A stretch of DNA of 64,000 nt from RYN-230 sp963718305 (GCA_963718305.1 CAVQZG010000001.1:682001-746000), one strand, 5' to 3'. Shown: positions 8,270-17,382, numbered from the stretch's first letter. A program made the numbers and translations. The notes: a model not told the origin generated them from the letters alone.

Positions 8270-9913
8270 CCCGCCTCCAGGTCCGCGGCCCGCGGACCCG
8301 GCGCAGCCCGGTGACCGGACCCGGGCTGCTGGTGTGCGCTCCGCTGCGGCTGGAGGCCCGGGCGATCCGGCGCGGGCTGCGCGGTGCAGTCCAGGACACG
8401 GGCAGTCCGGGACAACGGTGCAGTCCAGGACCATGGCGCAGCCCCAGACCACGGTGCAGTCCAGGAGACAGGCCGGGGAGCGGCCCAGGTCGTGGCGACC
8501 GGATACGGGCCGCGCCGGTCCAGCGCCCGGGCAGCGATGCTGCGCGAGCAGCCGTTCGCCGCGATGGCGATAGCCGGCGTGGGTGGCGGGCTGGCCGCCG
8601 ACCTGCGGCCGGGCGATCTCGTGGTCGCCAGCGAGGTCACCGACGGGCACACCGTCATCCCGTGCGCGTCCGCTGCGCTGCTGGCGGGCGAGCTGCGCCG
8701 GGCGGGCCTGCGGGTCCGGGTCGGCCGGGTCGTCACCGTGGACCACCTGGTCCGCGGGCCCGAGCGGGAGCGGCTGGCCGCGACCGGCGCCCTCGTCGCG
8801 GACATGGAATCGGCCGCGCTGGCCCGGGCGGCGGACGGGCGGCCCCTGGCGGTGGTCCGGGCCGTCTCGGACACCCCCGACCGGCCGCTGGTCAGCCCCG
8901 GGGTGCTCGGCGGCGGGCTGGCCGCGCTGCGCTCCTTGCGGGCCGCCGGGCCCGCGCTGGCCCGGTGGGCCGCGGCGGTGGGGGAGCGGCAGGTCCTGCT
9001 GGCCGGGCCCCGCTCGTTCTGTGCCGGGGTGGAGCGGGCCATCGAGATCGTCGAGCGGGCCCTGGACCAGAAGGGGCCGCCGGTCTACGTCCGCAAGCAG
9101 ATCGTGCACAACTCCCACGTGGTGGCCGGGCTCGAGCAGCGCGGGGCGATCTTCGTGGAAGAGCTCAGCGAGGTGCCTGACGGTGCCAACGTGGTGTTCT
9201 CGGCGCACGGCGTGTCCCCCGCGGTCCGGGACGAGGCCGACCGCCGCGGCCTGACCACGGTGGACGCCACCTGCCCGCTGGTAGCCAAGGTCCACGCCGA
9301 GGCGCGCAGGTTCGCCTCGGACGGGTACCTGGTCGCGCTGATCGGGCACGAGGGCCACGAGGAGGTCGAGGGCACCCTCGGCGAGGCCCCGGACTCGGTG
9401 GCGCTGGTGCAGACCGCCGCGGACGTGGGCGCGCTCCAGCCGCCGGACCCAGGCAAGGTGGCCTACCTCATGCAGACCACGCTGGCCGCGGACGAGGCCG
9501 CGGACATCGCCGAGGCGCTGCGCGAGCGGTTCCCGGCGGCCCGCGCGCCGGGCAGCGACGACATCTGCTACGCCACCACGAACCGGCAGCGCGCGGCCCG
9601 CGCCGTGGCCGCCGAAGCCGACCTGGTCCTGGTGGCCGGGTCGGCGAACTCCTCAAACTCTGTGCGGCTGGTGGAGACCGCGCAGCGGGCGGGTACCACC
9701 GCCTACCTGATCGACGGCCCGTCCGACATCGAGCTGAGCTGGCTGGCCGGGGTGTCCACGATCGGCCTGACCGCGGGGGCGTCCGCGCCCCCGGCGGTGG
9801 TCCAGGACATCATCACCGCGCTGCGGGGCCTCGGCACCGTCGAGGTCAGCGAGCGTGTGATCACCACTGAGAACATCCGATTCAGCCTGCCCAAGGAGGT
9901 TAGGCAGTCATGA
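8266..9913 (+). CDS. hpnG-ispH: HpnG-like nucleosidase/phosphorylase fused to IspH, frameshifted in a coding repeat
   Basis: The first half is a nucleosidase-type hopanoid phosphorylase expected to release adenine from adenosylhopane (GPGLLVCAPLRLEARA, then GVGGGLAADLRPGDLVVASE and MESAALA). The second half, from about 9000, is a complete HMBPP reductase with its three Fe-S cysteines in SFCAGVERA, DATCPLV and DICYATTNRQ. The two halves form one continuous frame from 8384 to 9913. The true start is the ATG at 8266, overlapping the cyclase stop. Its frame is lost inside the repeat at 8383-8470, where two of five 18-bp units are 17 bp. Both flanks read the same GAVQDH-type peptide, so the parent gene was in frame. 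As sequenced, only a GTG at 8384 without a ribosome site could open the long frame, losing the first beta strand. Confidence 0.85.
8383..8470 (+). repeat. Five-unit 18-bp coding repeat carrying the frameshift
   Basis: Units start at 8383, 8400, 8417, 8435 and 8453 with consensus GGTGCAGTCCAGGACCAT. The first two have 17 bp, the other three 18 bp, for 88 bp in total. The array lies in the loop between the first conserved strand (LLVCAPLRLEARA) and VVATGYGP of the nucleosidase domain. Confidence 0.92.
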
Positions 9914-10914
9914 GCGTGTCCCTACGCCAGAGCCTGCGCATCGGCTCTTACCTGATGCGCCAGAAGCTGACCGGAACCAAGAAGTTCCCGCTGCTGGTCG
10001 AGCTGGAGCCGCTGTTCGCGTGCAACCTGAAGTGCGCGGGCTGCGGGAAGATCCAGCAGCCGCACACCCTGCTCAAGCAGCGGATGCCCGTCGAGCAGGC
10101 GCTGGCGGCCATCGAGGAGTGCGGCGCGCCCATGGTGTCCATCGCCGGTGGCGAGCCGCTCATGCACCCGCAGATCGACGTGCTGGTCAACGAGCTGATC
10201 AAGCGCAAGAAGTTCGTCTTCCTGTGCACCAACGCCCTGCTCCTGCCGAAGAAGATCGAAAAGTTCAAGCCGTCGCCGTACTTCGCCTTCGTGGTGCACA
10301 TCGACGGGCTGAAGGAGCGGCACGACGAGTCGGTCTGCAAGGAGGGCGTGTTCGACGACGCCGTCGCGGCGATCAAGGACGCGAAGCAGCGCGGGTTCAA
10401 GGTCAACACGAACACCACCGTGTTCAACACCGACACCCCGCAGACGGTCATCGACGTGCTGAACTACCTCAACGACGACCTGGGTATCGACGAGATGCAG
10501 ATCTCGCCCGCCTACGCCTACGAGAAGGCGCCCGATCAGGAGCACTTCCTCGGGGTCACCGAGACCAGGGAGCTGTTCAAGAAGGCCTTCGACAACGGCA
10601 ACCGGAAGCGCTGGCGCCTCAACCACACGCCGCTGTTCCTGGACTTCCTGGAGGGCAAGGCCGACTTCGCCTGCACCGCCTGGGGGATTCCGTCCTACTC
10701 CCTGCTCGGCTGGCAGAAGCCCTGTTACCTGATGTCCGACGGCTACGTGAAGACGTACAAGGAGCTGATCGAGACCACGGACTGGGACTCCTACGGCCGC
10801 GGCAAGGACCCGCGCTGCGCGAACTGCATGGCGCACTGCGGGTACGAGCCGTCCGCGGTGCTGGCCACCATGGGGTCGCTGCGGGAGACGATCCGCGCCG
10901 GGCGCGGTATCTAA
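9910..10914 (+). CDS. hpnH: Hopanoid radical SAM protein HpnH (adenosylhopane synthase)
   Basis: This enzyme joins the 5'-deoxyadenosyl group of SAM to hopene, the first step of hopanoid side-chain building. The 334-residue protein is full length. The radical-SAM cysteines are C38, C42 and C45 (CNLKCAGC), followed by SIAGGEPLMHP as the SAM-binding GGEP motif. The C-terminal half has further conserved cysteines (RCANCMAHCGYEP) in the SPASM-like region of the family. The ATG overlaps the previous stop by 4 bp and follows AAGGAGG at 9894-9900. The upstream nucleosidase domain would act on the HpnH product. Confidence 0.97.
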   Translation: MSVSLRQSLRIGSYLMRQKLTGTKKFPLLVELEPLFACNLKCAGCGKIQQPHTLLKQRMPVEQALAAIEECGAPMVSIAGGEPLMHPQIDVLVNELIKRKKFVFLCTNALLLPKKIEKFKPSPYFAFVVHIDGLKERHDESVCKEGVFDDAVAAIKDAKQRGFKVNTNTTVFNTDTPQTVIDVLNYLNDDLGIDEMQISPAYAYEKAPDQEHFLGVTETRELFKKAFDNGNRKRWRLNHTPLFLDFLEGKADFACTAWGIPSYSLLGWQKPCYLMSDGYVKTYKELIETTDWDSYGRGKDPRCANCMAHCGYEPSAVLATMGSLRETIRAGRGI

Positions 10915-10936
10915 TGGCGGGTAAAGCCAGCGCGGG

Positions 10937-10959
10937 ATTAGGTCACGGCTCAGCCTAAT
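10937..10959 (+). terminator. Weak stem-loop after hpnH
   Basis: ATTAGG (10937-10942) pairs with CCTAAT (10954-10959) around an 11-base loop, followed by the pyrimidine-rich TTCTCC. It is a short stem, but it stands just after the last gene of the hopanoid operon. Confidence 0.4.
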
Positions 10960-11027
10960 TTCTCCTGTGGTATCACCAAAGCGATAGGTGAGCGCGAAAG
11001 GAACACTGCGGGCTCCCATATGTTGTG

Positions 11028-11045
11028 GGAATTCGGCGCAATTCC
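11028..11045. promoter_or_regulatory. GGAATT-N6-AATTCC inverted repeat, possible operator
   Basis: A perfect 6-bp dyad with a CGGCGC spacer lies 55 bp before the glycosyltransferase start, in unusually AT-containing sequence for this genome. Position and symmetry suit a repressor site. Confidence 0.35.
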
Positions 11046-11099
11046 GGCCGTCCGCATGTTCTAGCGGGTGGCCCGCCGCTCTGGTGAGGACCACACATA

Positions 11100-12638
11100 T
11101 TGTCCGGTTCCGGGCGCCCGGCTGCCGTCGACGGCCAGGGGGGGACGGGTTCCGCCGCGGCGGCCCCGCCGCCTGATCGGCCCGAACCCGCCCCGGCCTG
11201 GCTGCCCCTGATCCCGGCGCTGGTCACGCTGCTGGCCGGCCTGTACAAGATCACCGGACCGTCCTTCACCCGGGACGAGAGCGCGACGCTGGCCGCGGTG
11301 CACCGGAGCTTCCCCCAGCTGGTGCGCATGCTCGGCCACGTCGACGTGGTGCACGGCGCCTACTACGCGCTGATCTGGGTCGTCGTCCGGGTCGCCGGGA
11401 GCGGCGAGTTCGCGCTGCGGCTGCCGTCCGCGATCGCCATGGCCGTCGCCGCGGCCCTGGTCACCGTCCTCGGCCGGCGGCTGGTTTCTGCCTGGGCCGG
11501 GCTGGCGGCCGGACTGACCTTCGCGTTCCTGCCCCAGGTCAGCTGGTTCGCCGAGAACGCCAGGGAAGGGGCGGTGCTGACGGCGCTCGCCTGCGTGGCC
11601 AGCTACTGCCTGCTCCGCGCGCTCCAGCGCGATGCCGCCCGGGGCCGCTGGCTGGCGGGCTACGGCGTGACGCTGGTGGCCCTCGGCCTCGGCAACCTGT
11701 TCGCCCTGCTCCTCGTGGTCGCCCACGCGGTCACCCTGGCCTGGTCACGCCAGGAATACCGGGTCGACCGGGGCTTCGTCCTGCGCTGGGCCGCGGCGGT
11801 CGCCGCCACCCTGATCCTGGTCAGCCCGGTGGCGGTGGTCGGCTACAGCCAGCTGCGCCAGATCCACTGGATCAAGCCGCCCAGCGTGTATTCCCTGATC
11901 AGCGTGGAGCGGCTGGTCGGCGACACCCTCCCGTTCGTCGTCGTGCTGGTCATCGTCGCCTGCGCGGTGGTGGCCGGCGTGAGAACCGGCGGCGGGTCGC
12001 GGCGGTCGGCTCACTGGCCGCCCGGGCTGCTCCGGCTGGCCCTGCCGTGGCTGCTGCTGCCGCCGGCCATCCTGCTGACCGCCTCGGTGATCCATCCCGT
12101 TTACACCTTCCGCTACATCGTCTACTGCATCCCGGCCGCCGCGCTGCTCATCGGGGCGGCCCTGGCCGCGCTCGGCCGGTATGCCGGGCCGGTGGCGCTC
12201 GTCGTGATCGTGCTGGCCGGGCTGCACAGCCAGCTGGCCGAGCGCGACGCGGACGGGCACGACGTCAACATCCGCCGCGCCGACCGGCTGGTCGCCCGGT
12301 ATGAGCGGCCGGGAGATGCGCTGCTGAACATCAGCGCCCAGACCGGGCCGCGGAAAGGCTCCGGGGAACGCACCCTCGAGGGGGCCTATCCGTACGGTCT
12401 GGCCCGGCTGCGGGACATCAGCGCCGGGGCCTCGCCGGAGCAGTCCGGCACCCTCGGCGGCACGTACGCGTCCGCGCCGGTCATCCGGCAGCGGCTGACC
12501 CACGTCACCAGGCTCTGGGTCGTGGAATGGACCACGCCCGAGCCCGTCCCGGCCCTGGACGGCCTGGGCTTCCGGCTGATTCACGCCTGGGACGTGAAGG
12601 GCCTGTGGCTTCGCCTCTACACCCGGGCCGGGCACTAG
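11100..12638 (+). CDS. GT39-like polytopic membrane glycosyltransferase
   Basis: This 512-residue integral membrane protein resembles the PMT/ArnT (GT39/GT83) superfamily, which moves sugars from polyprenyl-phosphate carriers outside the membrane. The first membrane segment (WLPLIPALVTLLAGLYKI) is followed by the acidic loop motif FTRDESATLAAV, the typical catalytic-loop Asp/Glu position. About ten membrane helices follow, then a soluble C-terminal domain of about 130 residues. The TTG start is supported by GTGAGGA at 11084-11090. It directly follows the hopanoid operon, so a lipid-linked substrate is plausible but unproven. Confidence 0.75.
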   Translation: MSGSGRPAAVDGQGGTGSAAAAPPPDRPEPAPAWLPLIPALVTLLAGLYKITGPSFTRDESATLAAVHRSFPQLVRMLGHVDVVHGAYYALIWVVVRVAGSGEFALRLPSAIAMAVAAALVTVLGRRLVSAWAGLAAGLTFAFLPQVSWFAENAREGAVLTALACVASYCLLRALQRDAARGRWLAGYGVTLVALGLGNLFALLLVVAHAVTLAWSRQEYRVDRGFVLRWAAAVAATLILVSPVAVVGYSQLRQIHWIKPPSVYSLISVERLVGDTLPFVVVLVIVACAVVAGVRTGGGSRRSAHWPPGLLRLALPWLLLPPAILLTASVIHPVYTFRYIVYCIPAAALLIGAALAALGRYAGPVALVVIVLAGLHSQLAERDADGHDVNIRRADRLVARYERPGDALLNISAQTGPRKGSGERTLEGAYPYGLARLRDISAGASPEQSGTLGGTYASAPVIRQRLTHVTRLWVVEWTTPEPVPALDGLGFRLIHAWDVKGLWLRLYTRAGH

Positions 12639-12689
12639 AACACTCCACCCCAACACCAGGCCCAGATTCCCTAACGCCCGCTGGGCGCG

Positions 12690-12722
12690 GCCGTCCCCGG
12701 GCTGAGCCCGGGGAAATACGGC
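12690..12722 (+). terminator. Strong stem-loop after the glycosyltransferase gene
   Basis: CCCCGGGC (12695-12702) and GCCCGGGG (12706-12713) pair around a TGA loop. Outer GCCGT/ACGGC arms extend the stem with a small AAAT bulge. It lies 50 bp after the glycosyltransferase stop. Confidence 0.6.
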
Positions 12723-12865
12723 GATCCCGCAGACCGCCTGCAGCAACCATTCAGGAATGACCGCCAGGATCTTGCTCGCACGCAATGCGGCGTCAGGTGC
12801 GCCGGCGCATTTCCAGGTTCAGCATCTGCCCGCTTGGTGATGCGGGCATTCCCGGAGGAGTTTCC

Positions 12866-14371
12866 ATGTTCTTCACCTATCTCCGGCGTGAGTTGCGCCG
12901 GAGAATACGTCAGGCGATCTTCATCGCTCTCGGGCTGGCCCTGGGGATCGGGTTGGTGATCACGGTGACCGCGGCCTCGTCCGGGGTCAAGGACGCCCAG
13001 GCCACGGTGCTCCACTCGCTGTACGGGGTGGGCACCGACCTCACGGTGACCCAGGCGCCCACGGCAGGCTCCGGCGGCCCCACCGGTTTCGGGTTCCGGG
13101 GCCGGGTGGGAAACCAGAAGCGGCCCGCGTCCGGCACGAAGATCAACATTGACAACCTGACCAGCATCGGCCAGGGCACGCTGTCCGCGGCGTCGGTCAC
13201 CAGCATCGGGAAACTGACCCACGTGGCCGGGGCGGCCGGGGCGCTCAGCCTCACCGACGCGGTCATCACCGGGAAGATCCCCGCCATCAACACCTCGGGC
13301 GGCAGCGGGACCGGCACCGGCGGCTTCGGCGGCGGTGGCAGCGGCGGCGGCGGGGGCGGCGGGTCCTTCCGCGGCAACTTCAAGTCCAGCTCGTTCACGG
13401 TCAGCGGGGTCGACCTGAGCACCGGCGCCCTCGGGCCGCTCAGCTCGGCCAAGCTCAAGTCCGGCCGCACGTTCGCGTCCTCCGACGGCACCGCCAACGT
13501 GGCCGTGGTCAACGCCGATTACGCCACCCAGAAGAAGCTGAGCGTCGGCTCGACCATCACCGTCGCCAAGACCAGCTTCAAGGTGGTGGGCATCGCCAGC
13601 GCGGGCAGCGACGCCTCCGACGTGTTCATCCCGCTGGCCCGGGCGCAGGCGCTGGCCAGCCTGAAGGGCAAGGTCAACACGATTTACGTGGCCGCTGACA
13701 GCGCCTCGAACATCAGCGGCGTGGCCAAGGAGATCTCCGGGATGCTCCCCAAGGCCACGGTGACCACCTCGAGCAGCCTGGCCAGCGAGGTGACCGGGTC
13801 GCTGTCCAGCGCGGCCAGCCTGGCCAACAACCTCGGCAAGTGGCTGGCCATCGCGGTGCTGATCGCCGCGTTCCTGCTGGCCAGCCTGCTGACCAGCGCC
13901 GCTGTCGCCCGGCGGGTCCGGGAGTTCGGCACGCTCAAGGCGCTCGGCTGGCGGAGCCGCCGGATCGTCGGCCAGGTGATGGGTGAATCGATCGCCATCG
14001 GCATCATCGGCGGCGTGGTCGGGGTCGCACTCGGCCTGGCCGGGGCGGCCCTGGTGGCTAAGCTCGCGCCGCCGCTGAGCGCGTCGGTGGGCCAGACGAC
14101 CGGCTCAGCCACCCCCGGCGGGGCCCGGACCTTCGGCGGCGGCTTCGGTGGTGGCACCGGCGCTCCCGGGGCTGGCGGACCTGGCGGGTTCGCCCGGGCC
14201 GCCGCGAACGCGGCGCACACCGTGGCCGTTCACCTCAGCGCGCCGGTCACGATCGGCGCGGTGGTCCTCGCGGTGGTCCTGGCTATCGCCGGCGGCCTCA
14301 TCGCCGGCGGCATCGGCGGCTGGCGCGCCGCCCGGCTCCGTCCGGCCGCGGCACTGTCCCGGGTCGAGTGA
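12866..14371 (+). CDS. ABC transporter permease, FtsX/MacB type
   Basis: This 501-residue permease has an N-terminal membrane helix (IFIALGLALGIGLVITVTAAS), a large extracytoplasmic MacB-like core, then the FtsX module with three helices. The module shows the family block RRVREFGTLKALGWRSRRIVG. A glycine-rich linker (about residues 150-170) and a second Gly/Ala-rich loop between the last two helices are unusual. The ATG at 12866 follows GGAGGAG at 12854-12860; a longer frame upstream lacks such support. The ATPase gene follows after 10 bp, so the two form one exporter. The substrate is unknown; lipids, peptides or lipoproteins are possible. Confidence 0.88.
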   Translation: MFFTYLRRELRRRIRQAIFIALGLALGIGLVITVTAASSGVKDAQATVLHSLYGVGTDLTVTQAPTAGSGGPTGFGFRGRVGNQKRPASGTKINIDNLTSIGQGTLSAASVTSIGKLTHVAGAAGALSLTDAVITGKIPAINTSGGSGTGTGGFGGGGSGGGGGGGSFRGNFKSSSFTVSGVDLSTGALGPLSSAKLKSGRTFASSDGTANVAVVNADYATQKKLSVGSTITVAKTSFKVVGIASAGSDASDVFIPLARAQALASLKGKVNTIYVAADSASNISGVAKEISGMLPKATVTTSSSLASEVTGSLSSAASLANNLGKWLAIAVLIAAFLLASLLTSAAVARRVREFGTLKALGWRSRRIVGQVMGESIAIGIIGGVVGVALGLAGAALVAKLAPPLSASVGQTTGSATPGGARTFGGGFGGGTGAPGAGGPGGFARAAANAAHTVAVHLSAPVTIGAVVLAVVLAIAGGLIAGGIGGWRAARLRPAAALSRVE

Positions 14372-14381
14372 GAGGGAAGTC

Positions 14382-15074
14382 ATGTACAAGCTGACGGGCG
14401 TCACCAAGAAGTACCAGAAGGGCCGGACCACGGTCGATGCGCTGGCCGGCGTGGACCTGGTCATCGAGGACGGTGAGTGGCTGGCCATCCAGGGCCCGAC
14501 CGGGCACGGGAAGACCACCCTGCTGCAGGTCCTCGGCGGCCTGGACCGGCCGACCTCGGGCATCGTGGAATTCGACGGCCAGGACCTCGCCGCCCTGCGG
14601 GAAACCCAGGTCACCAAGGTCCGGGCGACGTCGATGGGGTTCATCTTCCAGACCTTCAACCTGATCCCGACGCTGAGTGCGCTGGAGAACGTGGAGGTGG
14701 CCCTGGTGCCGCTGGGTGCCGGGGCGGCGGAGCGGCAGGCCCGCGCCACGGCGGCGTTGGAGAATGTGGGTCTCGGCGAGCGGCTGCGGCACCTGCCCGG
14801 AGAGATGTCCGGAGGCCAGCAGCAGCGGGTGGCGATCGCCCGCGCGCTGGTCAAGGAGCCCAAGGTGCTGCTGGCTGACGAGCCCACCGGCAACCTGGAC
14901 GAGGGCACCCGGGACGACATCATGGGCCTGCTGGAGAAGCTGTGGCGCGACACCGGGCTCACGCTCATCCTGGTGACCCACGACAGCTCCGTCGCCCGCC
15001 GCGCCCAGCGCATCGGGATCATGCAGAACGGGAAACTGTCGATCAAGCAGGACACCCGGGGCGCCGCGACCTGA
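14382..15074 (+). CDS. ABC transporter ATP-binding protein, MacB/LolD type
   Basis: This 230-residue ATPase is the partner of the preceding FtsX-type permease. Walker A reads GPTGHGKTT, a variant with His where Ser is usual. The Q-loop region has FIFQTFNLIPTLSALENVE, the signature is MSGGQQQRVAIARAL, Walker B is VLLADEPTGNLD, and the switch His is in VTHD. AGAGGGAAGTC directly precedes the ATG at 14382. Its stop faces the end of the SpoIIE-type gene, 36 bp away. Confidence 0.93.
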   Translation: MYKLTGVTKKYQKGRTTVDALAGVDLVIEDGEWLAIQGPTGHGKTTLLQVLGGLDRPTSGIVEFDGQDLAALRETQVTKVRATSMGFIFQTFNLIPTLSALENVEVALVPLGAGAAERQARATAALENVGLGERLRHLPGEMSGGQQQRVAIARALVKEPKVLLADEPTGNLDEGTRDDIMGLLEKLWRDTGLTLILVTHDSSVARRAQRIGIMQNGKLSIKQDTRGAAT

Positions 15075-15110
15075 TCCGGCCCGTGCGTGCGGCAGTCCGG
15101 CCGGGCCCCG

Positions 15111-17237
15111 TCACTCAGGCGGCGGCCCGGCCGGCTCCTCAGTAGTGTCCCCGGGCGCCTCGTCGGGCGTCTCGTCGGGCGCGCTGGCCGCCGGTGCGGG
15201 GGGCAGCGCCTGCTCGCACCAGACGATCTTGCCCTGCGGGGTCCGCCGGGCGCCCCAGCGCTGCGAGAGCTGGCTGACCACCTCCAGGCCGCGGCCGCAC
15301 TCCTCATCGCGCCCGGCGTGGCGCAGCCGGGGGAGGGCGGCGGAGCCGTCGAGCACTTCGCAGACCAGTGACCCCTCCAGCACCATCCGCAGCGTGACCT
15401 CGCCGGTCGCGTACCGGATGGCGTTCGTGACCAGCTCGGAGACCAGCAGTTGGGTGGTGGGCACGAGCTCGCTCAGGCTCCACCGCTGCAGCGGCTCGCG
15501 GATCAGGCTGCGCGCCTCGGACGCCGAGGTGAGCTCGGCGGGCAGGGTCCAGGTGACGTGATGATCAGCGGGGATCCGGCTCAGCCGGGCGATCAGGATC
15601 GCGATGTCGTCGCGCTGCTGATGGGCGTACACGCCGGCCAGCGCCGCCCGGCACAGATCGTCGAGCGGTGACTTGGCCGCCTCCCCGTTGAAGACGTCAC
15701 GCAGGAAGTTCAGCCCGTCGTCGATATCCCGCTGCCGGTCTTCGACCAGGCCGTCGGTGTAGAGCACGAGCAGGCTGCCGTCCTCGATCTGGAACGTGCG
15801 GCTCTCGATCGGGAACTCGCCCACCCCCAGCGGCGGGGCGGGACTGGTGTCGAGGAACTCGCCGGTGCCGTCGGGCCGGACCAGCAGCGGCGGCAGATGC
15901 CCCGCGGACGCCATCTCGCAGCTTCCGGTCACCGCGTCGTACAGCGCGTAGGCGCAGGTCGCGAAGTGGGGTTCCCGTTCGCCGAGCGAGGTCATGAGCT
16001 CGTTGAGCTGCTGCAGCGAGTCCGCGGGCGGCAGTTCCAGGGTGGCCAGGGTGTGGATCGCGGTGCGCAGCCGTCCCATGGTCACGGCCGCACGGACGCC
16101 GTGCCCGGCGACGTCGCCGACCACCAGCGCGACCCGGGCCCCGGGCAGCGCGATCGACTCGTACCAGTCCCCGCCGACCTCGATCAGCTTGCTGCCCGGC
16201 AGGTAGCGGTGCTGCACGTCCACCGACGAGGGATGGGACAGCCCGGTCGGCAGCAGGCTCCGCTGCAGGGTCAGTGCGGTGGTGCGCTCCCGGTTGTACT
16301 GGCGCGCGTTGTCGATGAAGATCCCGGCCCGGGACGCGAACTCCATGCCGATCTCGGAGTCGTAGTCGTCGAATGGCCGGTACCCCGACTTGCGGGTGCA
16401 GACGAAGAAGCCGAGGCAGGCGTCCCTGGTGGCCAGCGGGAGCAGCAGCATGGACGCCTCGGTCAGCAGGTCGGCCACGGGCCGCCGCAGCCACGATTCG
16501 GCGATATTGACCGCCGCCTCGTGGTTCATCGTGGTCACCCGGACGGGCTTGCCGGTGTCCATGCACTCCACGTACGGCGTGCCCGGCGGGTACAGCAGTA
16601 CTTCCCCGGTGGGGAACGTGGCGTCCCAGCCGGGGGAGCCATCGTCGGTGGCCACCGCGAGCCGGCGCAGCAGCTGCGAGCCATCCGGGGGGTTGACCGG
16701 GAACTCATCCCCGGCGGCCACGCTCTCCAGCACGAGCAGGCCGGCCGCCGTGCAGAAATGGGGTACCAGGATGTTGATCAGGCCCCGCGCCACCTGGTCC
16801 AGGTCGAGCGTGGCCCCGATCTGCCGGAAGGTGTCGTCCAGCAGCGAGTGCCGCATCAAGGCCGGGTCCACGAACCGCTCGTGCTGGGTCGGCGGCATCT
16901 TCAGGACGGCCAGGGCCGCCAGGCCGGGGGTCTCCCCGAGCATCGGCTGCACGCTGGCCACCGTCTCCACCCGGCGGCCTTCCCGGGTCCCGATCGGCAG
17001 CACCGCGGTGGCTTCCCGGCCGGCCCGGACGGCATCCAGCAAGGTGGTCAGGGCCGAGTCGGCCGTGGACGGGGTGGCGACCAGGTCGCTCAGGTGCGCC
17101 CCGACCAGTTCGGCCGAGTCCAGGGGCAGGATTTCCGGGGCGTTACGGTCATGCTGTATCACCCGTCCGGTCTCATCGATACCCAGGATGAGCGTCCGCA
17201 CGGAGACGTTGGACAGGAGCGCTGTGATCTTTCCCAC
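15111..17237 (-). CDS. SpoIIE-type serine phosphatase with PAS, GAF and anti-sigma-factor kinase domains
   Basis: This 708-residue cytosolic signalling protein has four domains. A PAS-like sensor lies at about 1-110 (LGIDETGRVIQHDRNA), a GAF domain at about 135-325, and a PP2C-type SpoIIE phosphatase at about 340-560 with metal-binding blocks GGDWYE, VGDVAGHGV and LYTDGLVE. A HATPase of the RsbW type ends the chain at about 575-690 (LLVSELVTNAIRYA, GRGLEVV). Such multidomain proteins dephosphorylate anti-anti-sigma factors in partner-switching circuits. No partner lies beside it. It starts with GTG and ends in an acidic Pro/Glu-rich tail. The divergent gene is a monooxygenase. Confidence 0.92.
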   Translation of the reverse strand: MGKITALLSNVSVRTLILGIDETGRVIQHDRNAPEILPLDSAELVGAHLSDLVATPSTADSALTTLLDAVRAGREATAVLPIGTREGRRVETVASVQPMLGETPGLAALAVLKMPPTQHERFVDPALMRHSLLDDTFRQIGATLDLDQVARGLINILVPHFCTAAGLLVLESVAAGDEFPVNPPDGSQLLRRLAVATDDGSPGWDATFPTGEVLLYPPGTPYVECMDTGKPVRVTTMNHEAAVNIAESWLRRPVADLLTEASMLLLPLATRDACLGFFVCTRKSGYRPFDDYDSEIGMEFASRAGIFIDNARQYNRERTTALTLQRSLLPTGLSHPSSVDVQHRYLPGSKLIEVGGDWYESIALPGARVALVVGDVAGHGVRAAVTMGRLRTAIHTLATLELPPADSLQQLNELMTSLGEREPHFATCAYALYDAVTGSCEMASAGHLPPLLVRPDGTGEFLDTSPAPPLGVGEFPIESRTFQIEDGSLLVLYTDGLVEDRQRDIDDGLNFLRDVFNGEAAKSPLDDLCRAALAGVYAHQQRDDIAILIARLSRIPADHHVTWTLPAELTSASEARSLIREPLQRWSLSELVPTTQLLVSELVTNAIRYATGEVTLRMVLEGSLVCEVLDGSAALPRLRHAGRDEECGRGLEVVSQLSQRWGARRTPQGKIVWCEQALPPAPAASAPDETPDEAPGDTTEEPAGPPPE

Positions 17238-17382
17238 CGTACCCGATGTCGCGTTTGGTCCCTGGCTGGCTGACTCGTTCCGTTTTCACGCACTAATCGC
17301 TTAAGTTATGCCCCATTGGAGGCGCGCGGACCACCTATTTGCCCGCAGTCGTGCCGGGAGGTGCGTGGAGCCCGCTACTGGT

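Noticed and set aside
3467..8470. Tandem repeats considered as a CRISPR array
   Set aside because: Units are direct without unique spacers, are in coding frame and have only 15-18 bp.
12866..14371. Glycine-rich runs in the permease considered as further minisatellites
   Set aside because: They are simple Gly/Ser linkers with mixed codons and no stable period.
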